Assembly (NCBI GenBank): GCA_031761405.1
Contig: JASEVX010000011.1
Location: 63,117,543 to 63,181,542, forward strand
Reading direction: 5' to 3'
Source: Serripes groenlandicus
Taxonomy: Eukaryota > Mollusca > Bivalvia > Cardiida > Cardiidae
Length of the DNA: 64,000 bases
Shown: positions 11,182 to 59,760 of the stretch, piece after piece
Position numbering within the stretch: the first letter of the stretch is position 1
Layout: the number at the start of each line of letters is the position of its first letter
Translations under genes and position numbers: made by a program
Notes under the pieces: generated by a model
What the model saw: the letters and a program-made list of their open reading frames with translations, nothing else
Database searches by the model: none
What the model was told of the DNA's origin: nothing

Positions 11182-11375
11182 CAGAGCTCTAGATAAGGGG
11201 TGTTTTGCATGTTCTGAAATCTGTATTTGACCCTCTAACCCTATTTTGTGGGTACTCAAAAGAATTGTCTCTGTGAGACGATTTCTTTCAGTACCCACAA
11301 CATAGGGTTTGCTTTAATAATACAAGAGAAATTGTGGGGAAAAGAGCTGAATAACCCTCCTTATCTGGACCTCTG
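11182..11375. mobile_element. hAT-like MITE with palindromic core
   Basis: Left end CAGAGCTCTAGATAAGGGG; right end, reversed, CAGAGGTCCAGATAAGGAGG. TTCTTA flanks both sides (11176-11181, 11376-11381). The core pairs GGGTACTCAAAAGAAT with ATTTCTTTCAGTACCC around GTCTC(...)GAGAC. 194 bp, no frame. Confidence 0.75.
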
Positions 11376-11542
11376 TTCTTAAATATCTTACAGACAACAT
11401 GCTGTTCTTCAAAGGTTTCAAATGTCATCTATATGAAGGGAAACAAATGTTAGCTGGATTTTAGTCTGTGGACATTGACAGAAATGTGGGCTTTATAACT
11501 GGTCAAGATGAGTAACTAAAACTTTGTTTTTTCTCTTTGCAG

Positions 11543-11570
11543 GGCTTTTTTTCTTTTATAACCTGTCAAG
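11543..11570 (+). other. GNB1 5' UTR portion in the start-codon exon
   Basis: A pyrimidine-rich tract ending in TTTGCAG at 11542 is a strong acceptor just before the leader. The 28 nt from 11543 to the ATG are therefore probably untranslated, and at least one non-coding exon should lie upstream. That exon is not identified with confidence. Confidence 0.7.
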
Positions 11571-47900
<36,330 letters not shown>

Positions 47901-49856
47901 GGCGTATTAAAACATACAACAAACATTTTTCTAAAAGTCGCCTCAATTATCTGTATAGTACCATGTTCCTATCATTGATAAAACAAACTTATGTGAAGTG
48001 TTACCAATTAAATGTTTTACATTGGTTGGTGAATTATTATATTTAAAATAGTGTATGACTTAGAAACTAAACAAAAAAACTTTGAATCTATAAAGACACT
48101 GGACTATTTATACAAAGTATCAACATTTCACTTTTCGTACCCCTTTTTATATCGATTATAAATTTTCAGTTTATACTTTGTAAAACTTAACAGTGACTTT
48201 GTTTATAGCAAAACGTAGAAAACAAAGGTAGTCATATATTAATGGAAATTTAAGTCATTTTGACTATGGAATTGTTTGGTGCTTTAACTGTTGCAAAACA
48301 ACAAAGCACATATTTCAGTTCAGTAGAGAATGCAACTTTTTATTTTCTTACAGAAATTAATGCAAGATAGAAAAATGTTACAGTTTATTTCTTCATGTCA
48401 TTATACTTACAAGAAAATGAAGACCTTTTTTTACTTTCTATGAATTATTTTCATGAACAAATTCTGTCGATTCTGTTAACTGTTTCACAAAGTATAATAA
48501 CGTATCTTACATGTGGAAGATACACACTACACAGTAACACTGTGTACATGTTTACCTAGAACAGAAGTAAAGTGCTTAATGTACAGATGGTATCAAACCC
48601 ACATCCCACAACTACACGACTCCTTCAAGATAACGAAGATTTGTGTGACAAGAAAAGACAGGCCCATTAGGCATTAGAATGGATCTTGATTGTTCAGTTT
48701 TGAGGGAGAGTAAGGATCTGACATAATTACAGTAATGCTGCCCCTCTGTGTGACAAAATCATGGTAAACTGAAGTCATAGTTTCTTTTGTAAAGAAAATT
48801 GGAAATGTTGGGACTTGTGGTCTAGCACTTTGCTTAGTAGCAGAGAAGTCTGGAATGGAGGAATAACTTTATATAGGTTCTCTGAGGACTTTTATTTTAA
48901 ATCTTATAAAATTCTGTATTCATAATGCAGATGTGTTTGTTTGGTATGTTGAAATATGTTAACATACTTTGTGAGCACAATGGGAGTTATATTAACGTAT
49001 GTGTGTTGTAGTTAGTGTATTTATGCATCATTATAAACTTATTAATCTGATGATAATGTGATCATGTGTCCTTTTGAAAACATGAATCTTTATATGTGCA
49101 TATACGAGATTGTTACCATAGGTGGTTGTAATGCTAACAACATTATGTCAACATAATATACAATGTAGGAAATGTTGTTTTGCGTTCAGCCATGATCATG
49201 CTTTAATACCATCCCATCTGTCAACTCTTTGTGATAATTCTGTGTCTCTGTTGCTACTTAGTTCTTGGGGCCAGATTTAATTTATAAACGCTGCAACATA
49301 CATGTACCTATTTATGAGTGCCTCTTTCTAAGGAAAAATAAGTCTTAGCCTTATAAGACAGTGTAACAGTACTTGGCCTTCCTAATTCTGAGAAACATAT
49401 CCATTCCAAAACAAAACAAAACAAAAGCTTGAGGGTTTTTAAGTCAAAAGTTAGTTTAAAGATGTGCAAATGGAATGGTATTGGAGATAGTAACATTCTC
49501 AAATAATTATTTGCTTTTTTCTGAAGGAAGAGCTTATAATCATACTACTGGACATAATAGAGCGTTGTCACTGATTCACATGGAATTTCACAGAATTAAA
49601 ATGCATTGATCAGGGTTTTAAATGATGTGCGAAGGATGAAAAACATCAAAAGTCATCCTATGAGTTGTCAAGCTGCTGTTTGTTTATAATAGACTTAGTG
49701 GTATATATGCTAGGCAAAGAGAACTTCAACATTTACGGACAGAGGAAAATTAGTTCTAAAAAAAAGTTCAACCCTGCCTTGTAGAATATATACATATAAT
49801 TAAGAATATTTGGATGCTCCTTGTCAAAAGTGATTCTTCTAATCAGGCCAAGTCTC

Positions 49857-50160
49857 CTTTAAACCCTTTTCCTGATAAAAAAAAAAAAAAAACACCTTAG
49901 AAATGCTTTCAAAATCCAGTGACTGGTGTTTGTTAGACCAACAGCAGACATTGATGTTTTCACCCACAATGCAATACATGTAGTCTACCATAAATGTTGA
50001 AACTGTTACACAAAAAAGATAAAGGGAAAATCCACCCTTAAATCAGTTTTAATAACCAGAAATAAATGTTCATTGAAAGAAAAATTATTAAAATGAATTC
50101 TTCTATTTTATTAGCAGAAGTTTTCTGCTGTCAAAATTTGATTCTATTAGGAAAGGGGTT
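49857..50160. mobile_element. Ancient MITE-like stretch in the putative 3' UTR
   Basis: TTTAAACCCTTTTCCTGATA on the left and TTAGGAAAGGGGTTAC on the right, with AGCAGAAGTTTTCTGCTG; very diverged. Confidence 0.35.
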
Positions 50161-51929
50161 ACAATGCTTTTGTTATTCCCTGGCATATTTCATGTAGTTT
50201 ATAACTATTTATTTTCTGGAATGGGTAAGAGAGTATGTGAAAGTGTGTCTGTCAGATTTTTACATTTATTTCTATGTAGTGCACAAGATAATGTTTGAGT
50301 GTTTTGAATATGTCTATTATCATTTGTGTAATGGAACAGAGAAATCTCGCAGGCCTATAAACAGGTTTTGGTCCGTTATTTTTTAATAAATGATGAGTCA
50401 AAAAACAAATCTTCAAAATGGTTTTACTAGTATTGAAATATTTAGGGGGGAAAAATATTTTAAATTAGAAACATATTTACCTCTCAGGTTGGGTTGTGCC
50501 TTTTGAAAGATGTTTTTAAAATGTAAAACTCAACATATTTAGGTTGAACAAAAACTTAATAAATCAATTGAAAACAATTATTTGATTAATATATAAATCT
50601 GTGTTAGCCCTGGAGATTTTTCTGTTCAAAAGATAGAGCTCTTGTTGTGGTTCAAACCATAACGAAACTTAATGTTTTTCTAAGCCCTTCCCTCATTTTA
50701 TATTTCTCGAATTTTGGATAATGACCACCAAGGAACCATTTCAAAATTCTTGTCACAAGAACGAGCAAGTTAAAATTTCTGTTACATCTGCATAATAGTG
50801 TTTCTGCTAAAGTATTGGAAAGGAGATCATCCATAAAGGAACCTGCATTTCACTTACATTTTGAAGAATCGGTTAACAATAAATGCGGGAAGGCTTAGAT
50901 ATGTGAGTCTTCAGTATGCTGGAGATAATTTATTGATTTGCCCATTTCATTATTGTGATTTTAGTAGCCCTTTTACACTTAACATGATTATAGACAGTAG
51001 ACGTGTATAAACTTGTATTTCCATTGATAAAACACTTCACAGACATATTTGGAAAAATCAGTGTGGGGGGGGAAGTTCGTCATCGCCCACTTTAGTTTCT
51101 AGAAGTACTCAATAAACATTGGTTCTGTATGAAAGGGTTATTTAAAGGAAAAACAGAGGATCATCTTCTTTTGTAAAGCAATGTTAAAAAGCGTAACCTT
51201 GTGATAAAAATGCCGGAAAATGCAGTAGAAGAATTGATTTAATCTTCTCTTGCCTACGAAAAAAAGTGACGGAATGCCTAAATTTGAAAAGCACTTGGAA
51301 CATTCATTTTTGACCATTTGATAATTTAAAATAATATATAGAATTATTCAAGGGCTCTAGCTTTCTTAGTATAATACTGGTGTGCCACCCATGGAGTATG
51401 AGTAAACTGATCTGTTCAATTATATTGTTCGAATACTTTTAAAAATGTCATGAAACTTTATAGTAAAACAAATGAATAACTCGGGTAGAGAGACTACAAT
51501 GTATATTGATGAATTTGACTTGATTAGCTAAGCTAAGTTTTTCTTCGAAAAGGAATATGAAATGGGCAAGTTTTGTATATATTCATGTGGAAATTTATAT
51601 AAAAAAAGTGCAATCATTATGATAGTGTTTAAAGTCCAATCTCTTGTGTAGTTCATAGTGTAACAGTGATGTGAGCTTTTTATTTTCTCCATACATAAGT
51701 GTATCTGAGCCGCGTCTGGCGATTTTGGGGGGTCTCGGCGAGTCCCTAATGAGATCCTATAAAGTCACACTGGCTCAAAATTACTTTGGCTTCAAGTCTA
51801 ATTTTATGTCAGAAGATGCATTTGTGTCTGTAACATGTTATAGCCTGACACTGAAGACTCGGAGACTGTCCTCACAAAAGTCTTCCCTGTACACAGATCT
51901 AGTTTGACCCCAAAACGCTAGACGCATCT

Positions 51930-51962
51930 CATATATATATATATGTGTGTATATATATATAT
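51930..51962. repeat. AT/GT microsatellite
   Basis: CATATATATATATATGTGTG followed by TATATATATATAT. A CA-run follows at 52115-52131. Confidence 0.9.
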
Positions 51963-53486
51963 CATGATTGGTAAATTGTCAAAGCAGTGCTTGTTTGAAG
52001 AAAAAGGCGGATTTTGTATAAAGGCATTTACCTTCAAAGATAGGCCCTTTTTAAGTATTGAGTGTTTCGTAAAGAGATTAAAAAAGGAGTGGGTTATAAT
52101 TATGATGAAAGCTGCACACACACACACACACTCAATTCAAACAGAACATCATCAAAAGAAAGTGATTTGAATAACAAGGAATATTGCTGTGGTTAGATAG
52201 GTAGTATTGTTGGTATCTCACAATTTGTTCATTATAATGATGCCTTTATACCAGTCTTGTTTTATTCAGCCAAGCTAAGTCAAGATCCACCCCCTATTGC
52301 TTCTTAATACCCATGCCAGCTTCCTTTTTCTTTCAACTATTTTCCAGATATCACTTAATAAATAGACAGCTTGATGTCTCCTTTGAAAGCATCGAAGTCA
52401 AAAGAAATGATGATTTTGTTTAAAAATGTCCGTTATATGATTTGTTCTAGTTATTGCAGGCACTAAGAACTAAGTTCTGCTTCTGGAGTTAACATTCTGA
52501 TAAAACAGTCTCTCAAAATCTCCACTGCACATCTTGCATGATAACTTTACTTATACTTGAATGCCAGTTATACAAGTTTGTTTTTTGTTCGATGATGTAA
52601 AAAGTTGAAATCATCTCTGGCATGGTGAAGTAGTCCATTTGGTGGTGTTTCAAGAAAAAAGATAACGATATTGAAAATGCATTCAAAATCATGGGGGAAA
52701 AACTGCCGAGTATGCACTATTAATTATTGTTCGTTGATAATGAGTTCTGAATAATGAAATGGACATTTTTTTAAATTCGTTACGGAATAAAAAACCAAGA
52801 TTAAGATTATTGTATAAATTTGAAAAGAAAAAAAAAAGACTTATAATTATTCACGATATACATTTATGTAGAACAAAACACATTTACCTATTCACTGCTT
52901 ATTTCATTCTCAACCTTGTGTTTTCAAATCTTTTAGGGAAAAATCTCATTAGATAAATCAATGCCTAACTAGCTATAGAGGTTTGATGGAACGCAGGGTT
53001 GGATTCAGGGTTCTCTGCTGCACTGACTTCTACGTGGAAATGACATTTTGGAATCAATGTTAGAAAAGAAGCAATATCTCGTCACGAATCATTGTGCGTT
53101 TTTCTATGGTGATGTCTTCCATTCATTTACAATGGAGCTATTTACGAACGATGTGTTCATAGATCTCTGTCTCTTGCAAGCCTTAAAGTCTGGCTCAAAC
53201 CTGTCTTTCCTAGCAGTGTATAATCTTTGCGTTTAGACGATAGCTTCTGGATCCGCTCTTGTGAACAAAGTCCCGTCACTCTGTAGTCAGGGGAGGTTAT
53301 TAGTGTCAAGTACATTATCGGACTAGTCTCAGTCAGTGTGTGAATGGTCGCCTATATACATGTACTTGTATCAGTTACTTTCATTTGTCAATAAAGCTAC
53401 ATGTCTTAATAACTCGCCTTCGTTTTTCCATTCTCCCCCCCAGACAGGTACGAGCCCGTGCTGTTTTCGAAACAAACCGTATGACA

Positions 53487-53516
53487 TTTGGATCTACTCT
53501 ACAATGTAGATCCAAA
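53487..53516. other. Short perfect hairpin
   Basis: TTTGGATCTAC and GTAGATCCAAA pair over 11 bp with an 8-nt loop, about 90 bp after the AATAAA at 53390. Confidence 0.6.
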
Positions 53517-53639
53517 CCAGTTGGCACATCAGGGCAGTTTGATGAGGATTTACACTGTTCGCTAATGAGTATTAACCATTCAACAAGCTTCTCTGGCATA
53601 CTCTGTACATTTAGCTAGAATAATATTGATGTTTATCTG

Positions 53640-54070
53640 GGCTTATTGTCACTTTCAGAGGCATTTTGACAAAAGGAGAAATTACTCGTGAGCAATTTCT
53701 CCTTTCAGCACATTTTTGTCTCTTTTTCGAAGAAAAAAAACCTCGGGCTATTGTGATACCCTTGGCATCATCGTCATCTGTGTCGTCGCAACACTTTCAC
53801 CTTACTTCATAACTTAAAAACTGCTCGACATTTTCAAATGAAGATTGGTACACATGTTCTTGGGCACAATACGAATATCTATACCAAGTCACATACCTGG
53901 CTTTAATGATTATTCAGTAATGTCCCTTTTTCGACTTGGACAAAAACAGACAAGCGTTTGCGTTCGCTCTATGGCCCTCTTGTTCAAACTACCATTTATT
54001 TATATTTCTCAAAAGTCTGCATAAATATTTAAAAATTGTCTGTTGCAGATTTGTATGTGGGAATGGGTTA
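53640..54070 (+). mobile_element. MITE split by a hairpin-headed element
   Basis: 53655-53712 shows GACAAAAGGAGAAATTACTC and GAGCAATTTCTCC. 53982-54070 ends TTGTATGTGGGAATGGGTTA. The insert lies between. Confidence 0.6.
53715..53981 (+). mobile_element. Hairpin-headed element (TTTTTCGAAGAAAAA type)
   Basis: Head CTTTTTCGAAGAAAAAAAAC, then CGGGCTATTGTGATACCC; end GCTCTATGGCCCTCTTGTT. The end matches that of the 55.1-kb and 56.4-kb elements. Confidence 0.6.
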
Positions 54071-54239
54071 ATCTACCCTAAAGTCTCTGTAAATGCAAGT
54101 ACAATTACTCAATATTGTTTAAAAATTGTGACACAAGTAGAAATTGCGCAATATGTTTATAATCCTGGGTGTTATCTATTTTACAAAGATATATACATGT
54201 ATAGGAAAAAACAGGCTTTGAAAATCTAAGTTCTTGTTT

Positions 54240-54545
54240 GAAACCGAAAGCATAGAGCTTAGACATTGACTAGTGGTCCTCTACCAAAATAGTTCAAATT
54301 ATTAGGGTCACCTATTTTACATCGAGATATAGGAAAAAACTTTGAATTTCTTATCTGAAATAGTCATATCAGTTTCCTTATATCATATGAATTTGACAAA
54401 GGACAGACACTATTGGTTGGGTTATTTTGCCTTGTGGCAAGTGGAGTTATACTTGAATTTGCGCCTCTTGTATAAAGCTAACCCGACCGCATTACAAATC
54501 ATATTGCATAACTTGGGTGCGCGGTCCATGGCCCTCTAGCTTATA
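54240..54545 (+). mobile_element. Partial element with GGCCCTCT end
   Basis: Its end GCGCGGTCCATGGCCCTCT resembles the other hairpin-headed elements; the head is absent. Confidence 0.35.
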
Positions 54546-54779
54546 CATCTAGTTATCTGGTGTATTGTGTTTATCATGGCACAATACAATATACACTATT
54601 GCTTTATGAAAACATTGTGCCATAGGATTTTCAAAAAGTCTGCATCATTTAGGAAAGGGGTTTACACAATTGCGTAACTTGACAGAAAGCGAGCTTCACT
54701 TAAATTATGTCGACTCGGAGATGGAGTAAGAACTGTTTGTAGCGTAGACAGTTCATGTTAGTTAACATGAGCCGTAATT

Positions 54780-54900
54780 AATGACCCTGCGTATTGTATC
54801 GACCCAGATCAGCCCGCGCATTCCGTCTCAGGGCGAAGTGTCTGTCCGGGTTAGCCTGCATGACATGCTTAGGCTGATCCGGGTCGCTACTTTACTCTCG
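54780..54900. repeat. Inverted repeat with GACCC(A/G)GATCAGCC arms
   Basis: GACCCAGATCAGCC at about 54800 pairs with GGCTGATCCGGGTC at about 54873, with one mismatch. It resembles a bivalve DNA repeat that I know only from memory. Confidence 0.5.
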
Positions 54901-55095
54901 GGACGACTCACATGACTACAGGATACCGACTACTATCCATTTTTTCGGATTAGATATTAAAGCTCAATATAACTCAATGGCACGGTCACCACCTAACGCT
55001 TGACATCGAGTATACCAGGGCTATTCCGCTCAAGCTCTCTTTATCTCTCTCCCACAAACGAACCTTTTTTTTTGTTTTTTTGGGGCGAACAACCT

Positions 55096-56304
55096 TTTTT
55101 AGCTCACCTATGCACGAAGTGCAAGGTGAGCTATTGTGATCACATTTTGTCCGGCGTCCGTGCGTCGTCAACATTTCAGCTTGTTAACACTTGGATCAGA
55201 ATGTTTGTCTTGATGATATGTAGGTCAAATTGAAGGAAAATCTTGTTAACACTCCAGAGGCTGCAAGTTTTGCTTCAGCAGTTTTGTAATTTTGTCAGAA
55301 TGTTTGTCTTAAAAATATCTAGGTCAAGTTCGAATATGGGTCATATTGGGTCGGAAACTAGGTCACTAGGCCAAATTGAGGGAAAATATTGTTAACACTA
55401 GAGGCCACATTTTCAACTTGAGCATGTTGACATTTTGTCAGAATATTTGTCTTAAAGATATCTAGGTCAGGTTTAAATATGGGTCATATTGGGTCAGAAA
55501 CTATGTCACTAGGCCAAATTGAAGAAAAATCTTGTTAACACTTGATACTGCATTTTTAACTTGAGCATGATGAAACTTTATCAGAATGTTTTTCTTGATG
55601 ATATGTAAGTCAAGTTTGATCAAGGGTCAAAAAGTAGGTCACTAGGTCAAATTGAAGGAAATCTTGTTAACACTCTAGAGGCCGCAGTTTTTCAGAAGTT
55701 TGAAATTTTGTCAGAATGTTTGTCTTAAAGATATTTAGGTCAAGTTCAAATATGGGTCATATTGGGTCAGAAACTAGGTCATTGGCCAAATTAAAGGAAC
55801 ATCTGGTTAACTCTGTAGAGTGGCATTTTTTGCTACAGCAGCTTGACATTTAATGGGAATGTTTATCTAAATGATATCTAAGCTAATTTCGAATATGGAT
55901 CATGTATGGTCAAAAACTAGGTCACTAGGCCAAATTGAAGGAAAATCGTGTAAACACTAAATTTGGTCAGAATGTGTATCTGAATTATATCTAGGTCAAG
56001 TTCGAATATGGGTCATATTGGGTCAGAAACAAGGTCAATAAACGAAAATATTGTTCAAACTCCGGAGGCCGCATTTTTTTACTTTCAGCAAGTTGAAAAT
56101 TTGTCAGAATGTTGTCTTGATGATAGTCCATGTTGGAATATGGGTCATATCAGGTAAAAAAATATAGATCACTAGGCCAAATGAAGGAAAATCTTGTTAA
56201 CACTGTGGTGGTTGCATTCAGAATAATTGTCTTGATGTGTTTTGCATTGCAGTACATTGTATAATTAAGGTGAGCGATCCAGGGCCATCATTGCCCTCTT
56301 GTTT
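55096..56304 (+). mobile_element. Hairpin-headed element with internal 145-bp repeats (copy 1)
   Basis: The head AGCTCACCTATGCACGAAGT and GCAAGGTGAGCT form a 14-bp stem (55101-55132). The body repeats the order TCAGAATGTTTGTCTT, TCTAGGTCAAGTTCGAATAT, ACTAGGTCACTAGGCCAAAT and CTTGTTAACACTC every 145 bp or so. The end is AGGGCCATCATTGCCCTCTT plus GTTT, another small palindrome. Confidence 0.8.
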
Positions 56305-57446
56305 CAAAAAGGAGAATTTGTTCATTACAAGCAATTTCTCCTTTTTGTCACAAAGTTTTAAACTATTCAAAACATATTCTTTTACTTAAATACATTTTTA
56401 GCTCACCTATGCACAAGTTCGAAACTTGACCATATGAGGTCAAAAACTAGGTCACTAGGTCAAATTGAAGGGAAATCTTGTTAACACTCTGGAGGCCACA
56501 TTTTCAACTTGAGCATGTCGAAAAGTTATCAGAATGTTTGTCTTGATGATATGTAAGTCAAGGGAAATCTTGTTAACACTCTGGAGGCCACAATTTCAAC
56601 TTGAGCATGTCGAAACTTTATCAGAATGTTTGTCTTGATGATATACATTTAAGTTCGAACATGGGTCATGTAGGGTCAAAAAGTAGGTCACTAGGTCAAA
56701 TTGAAGGAAAGTATTGTTAACACTCCCGAGTCCACAATGTTTGCTTGAGCAGTTTGAAATTTTGTCAGAATGTTTGTCTTAAAAATGTCTAGGTCAAGTT
56801 CGAATATGGGTCATATTGGGTCATCTTGTTAACATTTTTTGCTTCAGCAGCTTGAAATTCGGTCAGAATGTTGAGCTGAATGATATCTAGGTCAAGTTCG
56901 AATATGGGTCATGCCGGGTCAAAAACTAGGTCACTAGGCCAAATTGAAGGGGAATCTTGTTAATACTGTAGAGGCCACATTTTCAACTTGAGCATGTCGA
57001 AACTTTATCAGAATGTTTGTCTTGGTGATATGTAAGTCAAGGGAAATCTTGTTAACACTCTGGTGGCCACAATTTCAACTTGAGCATGATGAAACTTTAT
57101 GCCGCATTTTTTGTTTCAGCAGCTTGAAATTTTGTCAGAATGTTTGTCTGAATTATATCTAGGTCATATTAAGTCAGAAACAAGGTCAATAAAGGAAAAT
57201 ATTGTTCAAACTCGGGAGGCCGTATATCTAGTCCATGTTGGAATATAGGTCACTAGGCCAAATGAAGGAAAATATTGTTAACACTGGAGGTTGCATTCAG
57301 AAAAATTGTCTTGATGTGTGTTGCATTGCAGTACATTGTATAATTAAGGTGAGCGAACTAGGGCCATCATGGCCCTCTTGTTTATGTTTTTGCCGAGATG
57401 ATTAACAATTCGTCTGCCGAAACTGTTGAATTTGGGAAAGGATAAT
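56305..57446 (+). mobile_element. MITE split by copy 2 of the hairpin-headed element
   Basis: 56310-56396 has AGGAGAATTTGTTCATTACA and GCAATTTCTCCTTTTTGTC. 57386-57446 has CGTCTGCCGAAACTG and AATTTGGGAAAGG. Both are MITE halves. Confidence 0.6.
56397..57385 (+). mobile_element. Hairpin-headed element with internal repeats (copy 2)
   Basis: The head is shortened to AGCTCACCTATGCACAAG, so its hairpin is lost. The end TAGGGCCATCATGGCCCTCT has a perfect palindrome. The repeat unit is as in copy 1, with deletions. Confidence 0.75.
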
Positions 57447-57489
57447 TGGTATAGCAATAATGATGGAGCGTTAAATGCTGGTACTCCGG

Positions 57490-57761
57490 GAGCCGAACCC
57501 CAGTAGCGAAGCGGGCTGTCAATCCAGGAATTGTGAGTTTGAAACCCAGCTCGGCCAACATTCTTTTCGACGTTTCACAAAATTCACTGCAACAAGCGTC
57601 ATTCGTCTTTTACAAATGGACTATCAGTATATGTGGAAAAACAGCCAGTTGCTTGGAAAGTATGTTTTTTGGAGTACTGGTGTGAGAAAGCAATGGAACA
57701 TGAGTAGGCCGCCGTGATATGAAATTGTTTAAAACGGCGTTAATCCCCAATCAATCAACTA
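57490..57761 (+). mobile_element. SINE family A, about 9-bp target duplication
   Basis: GTACTCCGG at 57481-57489 and 57762-57770. Head GAGCCGAACCCCAGTAGCG lacks part of the A box; tail CCCCAATCAATCAACT. Confidence 0.88.
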
Positions 57762-57809
57762 GTACTCCGGAGAGCCATATAGAACTATCATATCCTCTTG
57801 TTGTATCGC

Positions 57810-57943
57810 TATAATTGAATGGACAACCTATGACTAAAAGTGGAAAACATTGTGGCAAAAGGAGAAATTGCTCGTTTTGAGCAATTTCTTCTTTTGTCAC
57901 TATGTTTTCAAAAAGCCGTCTGCTGCAGAGGCGTCCGAAAGCT
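57810..57943 (-). mobile_element. MITE right part, truncated
   Basis: GCTATAATTGAATGGACAAC through hairpin GCTCGTTTTGAGC to GAGGCGTCCGAAAGC. Both termini are lost. Confidence 0.75.
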
Positions 57944-57959
57944 GAATAAAAAAATGTGG

Positions 57960-58730
57960 CTGCAATAGTGTTAACAAGATTTTCTTTCAATTTGCCTAGT
58001 GACCTAGCTTTTGAACAGATATTACCAATATTCGAACTTGGCCTATATTATCATTAATACAAACATTCTGATGAAGTTTCAAACTTGACAAAGTGATAAC
58101 AAGATATCCTTCAATTTGGCCTAGTGACCTCGTGTTTGACCCGGCATGACCCATATTCGAACTTGGCCTAGATATCATTAAGATAAACATTCTGACCGAA
58201 ATGTTAAGCTGCCGAAGCAAAAAAATGGCTTCTACAGTGTAAACAAGATTTTCTTTCAATTTGGCCTTGTGACCTAGTTTCTGACCCAATATGACCCATA
58301 TTCAAACTTGACCTAGATATCATAAAGACAAACATTCTGACAATATTTCAAACTGCTTAACCAAAAATTGCGGCCTCTAAAGTGTTTACAAGATGTTCCT
58401 TCAATTTGTCCTAGTGACCTACTTTTTTACCCGACATGACCAATATTCGAACTCGAATCATTAGGACAAACATTCTGATAATGTTTCAACATGCTCAAGT
58501 TAAAAATGCGGCCCCCATTCAATTTGACCTAGTGACCTAGTTTTTGACATCAGTTTCGAATTTGTCCATGATTTGATGGAGATGAATGTTCTGATAAACT
58601 TTCATGAAGATTAGATGCAAAATGTAGCCTGTAGGGTGTTAACAATGCAATTATTAACGCCGCACGGACGCCGGACAAAATGTGATCACAATAGCTCTAT
58701 GAGCACTTCGTGCACTAAAAAACTAAAACA
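57960..58730 (-). mobile_element. Hairpin-headed element with internal repeats (copy 3, reversed)
   Basis: In + reading it ends ATGTGATCACAATAGCTCTA and TGAGCACTTCGTGCAC, the reverse of the head of copy 1. The distal end is missing. Confidence 0.75.
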
Positions 58731-59207
58731 TTTCATTTATATGCACAACTCTGGTTGCTATGACAACCGAAAGAAACAAAATTTCAACATTTCAATAGTG
58801 CTCTCCGAAATCACTGGCCTGATTTCGAAATCATAACACATGCACACGATTCATGGTTGACTCTCTAACCCAAAATAGCTAAATCCGAATTAATTGGCAA
58901 AAAACTCACCGTTGAGAACTAGTCCCAGATCAGCGTGTTATACCTTACAAATAATATACAATAAATTTCCATAATTTTAAGCGTATCATGTCAATTTATA
59001 TACCATTTAAGATTAATTTTCTCGGTGGATATTTATTAATGTTTTCACATTTTCAGATAAATAAAACTTAGACAAATAAAGTTAATGCTTTTTAACCGTA
59101 TAAGGAAAACAAACAAAAACATATTATACATCCTATTAAAGCAAAATCGCTTGTCTCTTAATATTCGCAAACCTGTCTGTTATAGAGAGACATCAACAGT
59201 TGCCTGT
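58731..59207. other. No gene or clear repeat seen
   Basis: AT-rich sequence between the array and the next MITE; nothing recognised. Confidence 0.5.
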
Positions 59208-59388
59208 TTAACCCTTTCCCTCATACATACGCTTTCTGACGCATCTGCAGCAGACGACTTCTGAAAACGAGCAATATCTCCTTTTGCCAGTGCATGCGAA
59301 AAGGTAATTTTACCTACAATAATAGAGATTTTCCATATTTTTTAGTAGATATGTTTAAAGTCGTCTGCTATATGTGGGATAAGGATAA
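59208..59388 (+). mobile_element. piggyBac-like MITE, shortened
   Basis: TTAA and CCCTTTCCCTCATACATACG on the left; TATATGTGGGATAAGGATAA on the right. The left hairpin arm is deleted. Confidence 0.72.
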
Positions 59389-59527
59389 AAATGTACGGAC
59401 TATCGTTAAAACTCAGCTCTTTCTCGTTTGACGCGGATCGGATCGTCTTTCAATCATGAACGGCATCATGTATATCAAAGTCGGTCTTTGAACACCAAGC
59501 TCTCAAGCAAATTACTTTCCTGATAGC

Positions 59528-59760
59528 AACCATTTCCCCCATACAACCAATCTGTAGAAAGACGACTTTGAAATTATCAAGTCCAAAATACAGAAAATCT
59601 TTATAAATGATGGTATGATATGATTATTGAAAAGAGTTGAAATCATTGTGGCAAAAGGAGAAATTGCTCATTATGAGCAATTTATCCTTTTGCCACAATG
59701 GTTTCAAAAGTGGTCTCCTGCAGAGGCGTCAGAAAGCGTCTATATCTGGGAATGGGTTAA
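59528..59760 (-). mobile_element. piggyBac-like MITE, older copy
   Basis: ACCATTTCCCCCATACAACC on the left, hairpin GCTCATTATGAGC perfect, TATATCTGGGAATGGGTTAA on the right. Confidence 0.78.

Larger units (their letters stand above)
47901..53415 (+). other. Probable long GNB1 3' UTR
   Basis: After the stop the sequence is AT-rich and nearly free of the repeats that fill the rest of the window; one decayed MITE-like stretch lies at 49857-50160. AATAAA signals occur at 50385, 50558, 50878, 51111, 52357 and 53390. The last, in the context GTCAATAAAGCTACATG, looks best, and recognisable repeats resume about 250 bp later. Transcription to this point is inference; any earlier signal could also be used. 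Confidence 0.4.

Noticed and set aside
53340..53618. 92-residue frame
   Set aside because: No recognisable family, it overlaps the best poly(A) signal and a hairpin, and a competing frame exists on the other strand.
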